NCBI GenBank assembly: GCA_016287995.1
Contig: JAEEXW010000024.1
Location: 1-15,011 of the forward strand
Length of the DNA: 15,011 nt
Source of the DNA: Bacteroidales bacterium
GTDB lineage: Bacteria; Bacteroidota; Bacteroidia; Bacteroidales; UBA3824
Direction: 5' to 3'
Shown: positions 1-6,279 of the stretch, piece after piece
Numbering within the stretch: the first letter of the stretch is position 1
Layout: the number at the start of each line of letters is the position of its first letter
Notes under the pieces: model-generated
What the model was told of the DNA's origin: nothing
Seen by the model: the letters and a program-made list of their open reading frames with translations, nothing else
Database searches by the model: none
Translations under genes and position numbers: made by a program

Positions 1-170
1 CCCGACACTTCCACTTTTACCGCCTTGGGAGCGTAGAGGTTGAAGGTGACGGTGCCGTCATTGTTGATTACGGGCGATTGCACGCTCGCTTGGTTGAACA
101 GTTTTTCTTGGGCGTTTGTGGTAGCGCAACCCAATGCCATCAGCGCGGCAATGATTACTTTTTTTGTCAT
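1..170 (-). CDS. Secreted esterase-like protein, N-terminal fragment
   Basis: Only the first 56 codons are in the window; the gene runs off the left edge. Translation starts at the ATG at 168-170 with a signal peptide: a basic start (MTKK), a hydrophobic stretch, and a likely signal peptidase I site after TNA (residue 20), followed by Gln, which is common in Bacteroidota. A Cys at residue 15 precedes a poor lipobox (ALGC), so a lipoprotein is less likely. The mature part, with SPVINNDGTVTF followed by YAPKAVKVEVSG, looks like the opening strands of the Ig-like E-set/CBM48 domain found at the N-terminus of secreted Bacteroidota esterases (enterochelin/feruloyl-esterase-like alpha/beta hydrolases). 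The family is inferred from this short stretch alone; another E-set carbohydrate-active enzyme is possible. A well-formed promoter lies just upstream. Confidence 0.6.
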   Translation of the reverse strand, partial: MTKKVIIAALMALGCATTNAQEKLFNQASVQSPVINNDGTVTFNLYAPKAVKVEVS

Positions 171-203
171 AATTAGAGAGATTTAATTGTTGTATTACGT
201 CTG

Positions 204-234
204 CAAATATAAGAATTGAGGATTAGATTTGCAA
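204..234 (-). promoter_or_regulatory. Bacteroidota-type promoter of the secreted esterase-like gene
   Basis: On the minus strand the -7 element TATATTTG (204-211) matches TAnnTTTG exactly. A TTG (232-234) lies 20 bases upstream, the spacing expected for the -33 element. Transcription would start near 197, leaving a leader of roughly 27 bases before the ATG at 170. Confidence 0.6.
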
Positions 235-280
235 GGGGGAAGAGGGATTTTTTAGAATTTTTTTTGATTGCGGGGAGGGA

Positions 281-372
281 GTTATCAACATTTTATCCCG
301 ACATTTACACCGACATTTTTGAGTTATCAACATTTTACACCGACATTTATCCCGACATTTATCCCGACATTA
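281..372. repeat. 12-bp tandem repeat with two copies of a 15-bp spacer
   Basis: Five 12-bp units of the form AYMCCGACATTW are visible at 295-306, 307-318, 337-348, 349-360 and 361-372. They alternate between ATCCCGACATTT and ACACCGACATTT. Two identical copies of GTTATCAACATTTTA (281-295 and 323-337) flank or interrupt them. Read on the minus strand in one frame, the units encode NVGI-NVGI-NVGV before a stop codon. This tetrapeptide repeat is one I associate with the C-terminal linkers of Fic and AlbA_2-type proteins of Bacteroidota. It may therefore be a coding relic rather than a purely non-coding minisatellite. It is not in frame with the neighbouring remnant. Confidence 0.7.
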
Positions 373-378
373 CTGCAT

Positions 379-739
379 TTACTTTGAAGCCTTAATAATC
401 CAACTGCCATTTTTTCTGGACCCCACTCGTTCGATAATATTATTCTTTTTAAGTGCAAAAATCAATCTTTCAATTTGTCCTGTCACTCAAATTCAATAAT
501 TTAGCCGCTTCTGGGGCGGATATAGTAGGTTTGATAGCAATCAAATCAAGTAATTGCTGTTCTTTGTCACTAACATTCTCCGTAGTCTTTTCAGTAGTTT
601 TCTCCGTAGTTGAATTATTGGTAAAAATATCATCTACAATGCTCTGTAAGCCATTTTTTTCTGAGTTGCTTTCATCCTTTTCCGTAGTTTTCTCCGTAGT
701 CTTTTCCGGAGTAGTCTTTTGCGTCAATGGGTTATTCTG
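379..739 (-). pseudogene. Frameshifted C-terminal remnant of an AlbA_2/Fic-type regulator with TTEK repeats
   Basis: The minus-strand reading frame from 739 (just after an in-frame stop at 740-742) holds two clusters of a 12-base repeat encoding TTEK. Next comes a winged-helix start (KEQQLLDLIAIKPTISAPEAAKLLNLSDRT), which stops at 470-472. Removing one base near 473-477 restores a frame that reads IERLIFALKKNNIIERVGSR, then KNGSWIIKASK and a stop at 379-381. That is the expected rest of the winged helix: recognition helix, then the ERVGS-x-K-x-G wing. Known AlbA_2 (formerly AAA_4) ATP-binding regulators and some Fic proteins carry such TEK-rich linkers before a C-terminal winged helix; the large N-terminal domain is missing here. 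A short expressed fragment from a TTG at 725-727 (85 aa) cannot be excluded, but truncation and frameshift both argue for a decayed gene. Confidence 0.7.
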
Positions 740-808
740 TTAACGAATATTACACTGCAAGCGGTCGTATGCCGTGCTGCGCGGCTGTTATCAGAAAAAA
801 GGAGTGAG

Positions 809-1303
809 TCATATCCTCTTTTCCATCAGCAGAAATTTCCCTTTGCGCCAAACTGCCGAGCCTGTTGTTTTGTACCCGAAATTTTGGTAAAGCCTTAGCG
901 CATAAGGGTTTTCCGTGAAAACATCAAGCCGTATTGATTCCGTGCCCCGGAGTTTCAATACGGCTTCAATATGACGGAGCGTTTCTTTTGCGATGCCCTG
1001 ATTTTGGAATTTCGCGCTGACGCAGAGACGGTGAATCACTTTAAAATTTTCCCCGGTATAACTCCATTTCGCAGAAAAATATTCCGCGTCCTGATATTTG
1101 TTTAGAACAAACACAACCGCAATTTCGCCGCCTTTTAAACCCAAAAACAGATTTCCGCCTTTTAAATCTTGAATGAAATCCTCCTTTGCGGGATAAATTT
1201 CGTCCCACTGATGAATGCCGTTTTCTTCCATATTTTTAACGGCACTTTTTACTAAAAGGAGGATTTCTTCAATGTCGTTTTCCGTCGCCTTTCTAAATTC
1301 CAT
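809..1303 (-). CDS. GNAT family N-acetyltransferase
   Basis: A 164-residue single-domain Gcn5-related acetyltransferase, the usual length for the fold. It would move an acetyl group from acetyl-CoA to an amine; the substrate cannot be inferred. Visible elements are the N-terminal helix region with GIHQW (residues 29-33), the core strand and acetyl-CoA pyrophosphate loop HRLCVSAKFQNQGIA (91-105, motif A, Q-x-x-G-x-A form), and motif B ENPYALRLYQNFGYK (131-145). The protein is predicted to be cytosolic. It stands alone between the helicase operon upstream and the remnant gene downstream, with its own promoter about 48 bases before the ATG. It shows no defect. Confidence 0.9.
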   Translation of the reverse strand: MEFRKATENDIEEILLLVKSAVKNMEENGIHQWDEIYPAKEDFIQDLKGGNLFLGLKGGEIAVVFVLNKYQDAEYFSAKWSYTGENFKVIHRLCVSAKFQNQGIAKETLRHIEAVLKLRGTESIRLDVFTENPYALRLYQNFGYKTTGSAVWRKGKFLLMEKRI

Positions 1304-1351
1304 TTCTAATCCGTTTAAAATAAAATCTTTGTCTGCATTGTTTTAACGTTG

Positions 1352-1380
1352 CAAAGTTAATAATTTTGAAAGTAAATCAA
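1352..1380 (-). promoter_or_regulatory. Promoter of the GNAT gene
   Basis: On the minus strand TAACTTTG (1352-1359) matches the Bacteroidota -7 consensus TAnnTTTG. A TTG (1378-1380) lies 18 bases upstream, slightly shorter than the usual 19-21 spacing. The leader to the GNAT ATG would be about 40 bases. Confidence 0.5.
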
Positions 1381-1533
1381 AACCCATGACAAAAATATTT
1401 TGCAAGTTAAGGGCAAAGGTGTCGGTTCTATTATGCAACGGGGTAGGATGCCGCCACCACATGGTGGTTTATGGAGAACAATTAAACCATCATTAAAGTT
1501 TTGACGATAATAAACAAACAAAATATCATTACT

Positions 1534-4500
1534 TCATCTCCCCAAATACATCATCGGCAGAATCACCATATATTCATTCCCGTCGTCTTTGCAGAACCAC
1601 GAAAGAACGAAGCGGATTTTTGCGGAGGTTGGTTTGTAGCCAAGTTTTTGGTAATCAACGAGTTTTTCGGAAAAAGATTTTGAAAATTTCAGGACGGCGT
1701 TGCCATTGTGATAGAGATAATCCGATAAAGAAACGCCGAGTTCCATACCGCTGCGGAGTTGCTGAATCACCGATTGATTATCCTTGAAAAAATTGAGGTT
1801 GATGTCTTTGTGCGTCAATGCAACTATCAGTTGCTCAGGCTTTTGATATTCGTTAGAGTCAATTGAAAAATCGGTGGCGCAACCTTTGAAATTGTCCAAA
1901 AACATTCCACAGTAATTGATGTGCAGGTAACTTTTTGCGCGGGTAAAACCAACGTAAAGACGGCGTTTTTCCGCGTCGTCGGTAGCGTTGACGTTGCTTA
2001 GGTACATATAAACGCTGTCAAATTCGCGGCCTTTGGCTTTGTGAATCGTTGAAATTGTAACGACAGATTGTTCGGTGCGGAAAAAATCCTCCAATGACGA
2101 TTCCCGCAAAAATACTTGAAAATCAGTTATATACTTGTCCTTGTAATTGTCCTCGAATGTTTTTATGATTTCCAATACAAGACTGAGGCACGCGCTGTTT
2201 GCGTATTGTTTCGACAATTGACTTTTGGCGTAATCCCAAATTTCGGGGCTGATTTTTGGAGTTTGGCGCAGACTTTCAATTGTGTTTGCAAAATATCTCA
2301 ATTCCAAAATGGTGGTCAGGTCAAAGCCGTCGTTGCTTTGGATTAGTTTGCTTTTGATGCCGTTTTTTAGCAAAATTCCGAGAATCGAAAGTGCCTCCGA
2401 ATTTGTTGAGGTAAATACGCAGCAAGTGCCATTTTTATAGTTGTTTTTCAAGGAATTTACCAACGCAATTTCAAAACTTCCGCTGCAAGTATGCTTTACT
2501 AAAACTACTTGTCCGTCATTGTTTGATTTGGAAACGACAGGGACGTTTTTCATTCGTTTTTGGATTGTCGCTGCAAATGAATTTGCGAAACTAACTATCT
2601 GTTTTTCAGAGCGGTAATTATCCACCAAATCGTATTGCCTTGCGCCGTATTTTGTAATCAATTTGCATAAATGCTCCGACGACGAACCGCGAAATTCGTA
2701 AATGTTTTGGTCGTCGTCGCCAACGGCAATTACGCGCAGATTGTCATTGCTTTCTATCAAAGATTCCACGAGCGAAAATTCGTCGGCGTCCATATCCTGA
2801 GCCTCGTCGATTACAAGCACTTTTTTGATAATTTTGCTTGCTTCCACTTCTTGATTTTTAATCATTTCGGTGGCTTTTTTCACCACGTCGCCCGACTCTT
2901 CTATTTTGCCGATTTGCCCTATCAAATCAAATGCGTAAGAATGGAAAGTCTTGATTTCCACAAAGTTGGCGGCGTTGCCGATTAATGCAGTGAGCCTTCC
3001 CTTAAATTCCAAAGCCGCCGCCCGCGAAAATGTCAGCATCAAAAGTTGTTCGTGCTTGACATCTTCCAAAAGCAAAAGCGAGGCGAGTTTGTGCACCAAA
3101 ACACGTGTCTTGCCGCTGCCCGGTCCCGCCGCCGCAACAATGTATTGCGACGTGTCGTCGGTGATTATCTTTTTTTGTGTATCTGACAATGTGTCAAAGA
3201 GTTCGCGATATTTTTTAGGCGTTATATTGCGGACAATTTCTTTTTGGCGGTCGGCGGTAAAATATTTCGTGAGGAATTTTTTGTAATCGATATTGAAATA
3301 ATCGTGCACAAAATTCAGCGCGTCGTTATAACTTTTTACCATCATATTTGCAAATTCGCCCACGATGTGGATTTGCTCGATTTTATGACGGTAAAATTCG
3401 TCCATCTGTTTGTAGTCGTCTTTGGTGTATTGTTTCTTGGGCTCAAAATTCAACCTGTTGATATTCAGACCCATATACAGCACAAGAAAGCCGCCTTCAA
3501 GTTTCATCGAATTGATTTTTGCCAAAAATAGCAACGCCTCCTCGATGTCGTGGACGTCGGCTTCAAAATCCTTGAACAGCGAATTGTTGTATTTTTCCAA
3601 AAGTTCTACAATCGAAAATAGAAGAAGATTGTCGTCGCTTTTAGCCTGACTATTATATTTATCGATCAAAAAACGGACGATAAAATCGCAGACGGAAAAC
3701 ATTTTTTTCTGTTTTTCCTTCAATAACGGCGCGGTGATTTGCAGTTGCACGACGACGCTGTCCGAGGTTTCCTGAACAAGTTTTATGTACGATTTTATCT
3801 TCCAAAACAGCAAAATTGTCTTTATATTTTTGACACCCGCTTTTAGGTTAAGTTTTTCCGCTTCTTCGTTCAACTGTTTGAGGTTCAGCGAAATGCAGTC
3901 GCCATTAAGTTTGTCCAAAAGGAAAAATACAAGTCCGTAAAATTGTTTTAAAATCTTCGGTGATTCTTTTGGCGAATCGATGTAAGCCGAGATGTCGCGG
4001 TCGTCTTTGAGAATTTTTTCCTGACGCATTGTCTGCACGGCGGCAATTACATTTTCCTTTGTAATTCCCAAAATATCAGCGATATAATCGATGCGGCTTT
4101 CGGCTTCGTCGTTTCCTGCGCGGGCGATGTATTTGCTTGCAATCAAGGATTTTATGATGCGTTTGGCGTCGCGTTTGCCGTCGTCGCCGATAAAAAGTTT
4201 TGACGAGTCGATTTTTTGTGCCGCCTCTTCAAAATTTTTGACAAGTATGCTTGTAGCGTAAATCCTCGGTGAATTTTTGCCGCGTTGAATGTAACCTGCG
4301 TTTTCAAGTGCCTGCAACGCCGTTTTTACGCGGGTTTCGACGTCTGTGACGCTGTAATCCCAACCTGCGGCGCGGGCTATCTCCAACGCCGACGAACAGA
4401 AATGCTTGCGGTTTTTTGTGAGTATTTTTATCGCCTTCCATACCTGATTGATTTCGGCGCAAGACACCTTTGTCTGATTGTTGAGGACAAAATGTTTGTC

Positions 4501-6273
4501 GAGGTCGCTGTCATTGTAGAGCACGTAACATTCGGCTTCGAGATTTGGGTCGCGACCCGCACGCCCCGCCTCCTGAACGTAATTTTCCAACGAGTCGGAG
4601 ATGTCGTAATGTATTACTAATCCGACATTTGCCTTATCGACGCCCATACCAAAAGCCGATGTCGCCACCATCACCTGCACCTCGTCGCGGATAAAACTGT
4701 CTTGGTTTTTCTGTTTTTCCTTCGATTCCATTTTGCCGTTGAATGGCAGCGCCGAAATGCCGTCCTTCGTGAGTTTTTCAGCCAACATTATCGTCCGCTT
4801 AGTCCTTGATACATAGACGATTGTGGGACAATTTTTATCGTCAATCAAATCTCTGAGCGCGAGATATTTTTCATCCTCGGTCTCCTTGAAAAGCACTTGG
4901 TAACGGAGGTTGGTGCGCGAGGCGGACGTCGCAAAAATTTCGAGTTCGCAGCCGAGTTTCAATTTGAAATAATCCCTGATGTCGGAAATCACTTTTTGCT
5001 TGGCGGTGGCTGTAAAACACGAAACGGGGATTTTTTCAACGCCTTTTTTCTGCGCCAACTCCCTGATATAATCGCCGATATAAAGATAATCGACCCTGAA
5101 ATCCTGCCCCCACGCGCTGAAACAATGCGCCTCGTCAATCACAAACCGCGCAATCTGACGAGACAACAGAAGTTTGTCTATCGTGTTGTTTCTAAGCGAT
5201 TCTGGCGAAATATAAAGTATCGATGCAACCCCCGAATCCACACGTTCTATCGCCTCCTGACGCTCCAACGGACTTAGCAAACCGTTGATTGTAACTGCAT
5301 CAACAATTCCGCGGTTTTCGAGGTTGTCCACTTGGTCTTTCATCAGCGACTGCAACGGCGAAATCACCACAGTAAGAGCACGTTGCGTATTGCCAGCGAT
5401 GAGTGCGGGGAGTTGAAAAGTGAGACTTTTGCCGCCGCCGGTTGGAAATATTGCAAGCAACGGACGATTTTGAATTGCAGCATTGACGGCGTTTTCCTGC
5501 AATGGTTCACCCTCATATTTGCGGAAACTGTCGAAACCAAAAAACTTTTTCAAATTTTTTTTAGCGTCAAGAAGTGTGTTGCAATATTCGCAGCCATGAC
5601 ACGGATTGTTTCTTAGAAGTTTCATAACTGTCTCTACCAAAGGGAATTGGTGATGAACCCAATGAGGAATTATTGAAGTCTTGTCTTCTGTGGTAATGAT
5701 GGCGAGGGCGTATGCAAGCGGCACTGAATTGTTGGCAGAGATATAGTCAATTGGTGCATTTTCGCAAATTTTACCATAAAAATATTCCTTTATCATTAAG
5801 ACCGTATCGCCTTTTGACTTTACATCCACATACTCGAAGAAACCGTTAAATTCGGGTTTGTCAAACAACAGATTTACAAGTATTTGCCTATAATTTTCGT
5901 CAAGCCTTGCAAAAGTGTTAACCTCGTCATAAAACAACTCCTTAGCCTTGATGGAGTCATTGAGGGGATTAGAGAGTTCGTCGGTGATTATCTTGTCGTC
6001 CTTCAACAGTTTGTGGTAAGGTTTTTCAGGAAAAATTAGCGGTGAAAGATACAATGTATCAATAAGTTGCGTTCCATCGGGACGGTTGAAATAATTGGAA
6101 TCGTGATGACAAATATTGTGTCCGCAAATAAAATCGCTCTTGCTTATAAACCGTTCAAAATCAATCTTTTGCGTAGTGTGCAAAGTTTCCCCGTTGGCAT
6201 CGACTGCCCCAAAATCCAAAACTTTCTTAGTCTCAGGATTCACTTCAAGGTCTATGAAAACGAGGGTGCGCAT
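1534..6273 (-). CDS. DEDDh exonuclease - RecQ - UvrD-like helicase fusion
   Basis: A 1579-residue three-enzyme fusion. Residues 1-110 form a compact DnaQ-like 3'-5' exonuclease: ExoI IDLE (D8, E10), ExoII GHNICHHD (D58), ExoIII H87-x4-D92, so all five DEDDh residues are present. Residues about 225-600 are an SF2 RecQ-type motor: PTGGGKS (277-283), DEAH (380-383), FTATA (420-424), AFGMGVDK, and motif VI QEAGRAGRD (567-575). Three cysteines (C225, C228, C231) precede it, while the usual Cys4 zinc site after a RecQ core is absent. A winged-helix-like stretch follows (about 605-680), then an unassigned helical linker to about 1020. Residues 1025-1455 are an SF1 UvrD/Rep-like motor: AAAGPGSGKT (1047-1056), VIDEAQD (1154-1160), GDDDQNIYEFRG, NYRS, STIHKAKGREFD, RLYVGFTRAK. 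The last 120 residues are unassigned. The gene starts six bases after the RecQ stop, so the two are surely co-transcribed. It is probably a cytosolic DNA-end processing enzyme; repair versus phage defence is undecided. Confidence 0.9.
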   Translation of the reverse strand: MRTLVFIDLEVNPETKKVLDFGAVDANGETLHTTQKIDFERFISKSDFICGHNICHHDSNYFNRPDGTQLIDTLYLSPLIFPEKPYHKLLKDDKIITDELSNPLNDSIKAKELFYDEVNTFARLDENYRQILVNLLFDKPEFNGFFEYVDVKSKGDTVLMIKEYFYGKICENAPIDYISANNSVPLAYALAIITTEDKTSIIPHWVHHQFPLVETVMKLLRNNPCHGCEYCNTLLDAKKNLKKFFGFDSFRKYEGEPLQENAVNAAIQNRPLLAIFPTGGGKSLTFQLPALIAGNTQRALTVVISPLQSLMKDQVDNLENRGIVDAVTINGLLSPLERQEAIERVDSGVASILYISPESLRNNTIDKLLLSRQIARFVIDEAHCFSAWGQDFRVDYLYIGDYIRELAQKKGVEKIPVSCFTATAKQKVISDIRDYFKLKLGCELEIFATSASRTNLRYQVLFKETEDEKYLALRDLIDDKNCPTIVYVSRTKRTIMLAEKLTKDGISALPFNGKMESKEKQKNQDSFIRDEVQVMVATSAFGMGVDKANVGLVIHYDISDSLENYVQEAGRAGRDPNLEAECYVLYNDSDLDKHFVLNNQTKVSCAEINQVWKAIKILTKNRKHFCSSALEIARAAGWDYSVTDVETRVKTALQALENAGYIQRGKNSPRIYATSILVKNFEEAAQKIDSSKLFIGDDGKRDAKRIIKSLIASKYIARAGNDEAESRIDYIADILGITKENVIAAVQTMRQEKILKDDRDISAYIDSPKESPKILKQFYGLVFFLLDKLNGDCISLNLKQLNEEAEKLNLKAGVKNIKTILLFWKIKSYIKLVQETSDSVVVQLQITAPLLKEKQKKMFSVCDFIVRFLIDKYNSQAKSDDNLLLFSIVELLEKYNNSLFKDFEADVHDIEEALLFLAKINSMKLEGGFLVLYMGLNINRLNFEPKKQYTKDDYKQMDEFYRHKIEQIHIVGEFANMMVKSYNDALNFVHDYFNIDYKKFLTKYFTADRQKEIVRNITPKKYRELFDTLSDTQKKIITDDTSQYIVAAAGPGSGKTRVLVHKLASLLLLEDVKHEQLLMLTFSRAAALEFKGRLTALIGNAANFVEIKTFHSYAFDLIGQIGKIEESGDVVKKATEMIKNQEVEASKIIKKVLVIDEAQDMDADEFSLVESLIESNDNLRVIAVGDDDQNIYEFRGSSSEHLCKLITKYGARQYDLVDNYRSEKQIVSFANSFAATIQKRMKNVPVVSKSNNDGQVVLVKHTCSGSFEIALVNSLKNNYKNGTCCVFTSTNSEALSILGILLKNGIKSKLIQSNDGFDLTTILELRYFANTIESLRQTPKISPEIWDYAKSQLSKQYANSACLSLVLEIIKTFEDNYKDKYITDFQVFLRESSLEDFFRTEQSVVTISTIHKAKGREFDSVYMYLSNVNATDDAEKRRLYVGFTRAKSYLHINYCGMFLDNFKGCATDFSIDSNEYQKPEQLIVALTHKDINLNFFKDNQSVIQQLRSGMELGVSLSDYLYHNGNAVLKFSKSFSEKLVDYQKLGYKPTSAKIRFVLSWFCKDDGNEYMVILPMMYLGR

Positions 6274-6279
6274 AAGGTG

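Noticed and set aside
281..372. CRISPR array
   Set aside because: The units are 12 bp, back to back, without unique spacers of regular length, and no cas gene is present.
453..743. Plus-strand open frame of 96 codons with VFSVVFSVV repeats
   Set aside because: It is the antisense reading of the TTEK repeat region; the minus-strand frame has a recognisable winged helix and the plus frame has no family resemblance.
744..808. GC-rich patch (GCCG-N7-CGGC) downstream of the GNAT gene as a terminator
   Set aside because: The stem is only four base pairs and no T tract follows.
1440..1533. Imperfect palindrome CCACCA-CA-TGGTGG and flanks as a possible terminator or IS end
   Set aside because: The loop is only two bases, there is no T tract on the minus strand, and no transposase or target duplication is visible. 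I see nothing else firm in 1381-1533.
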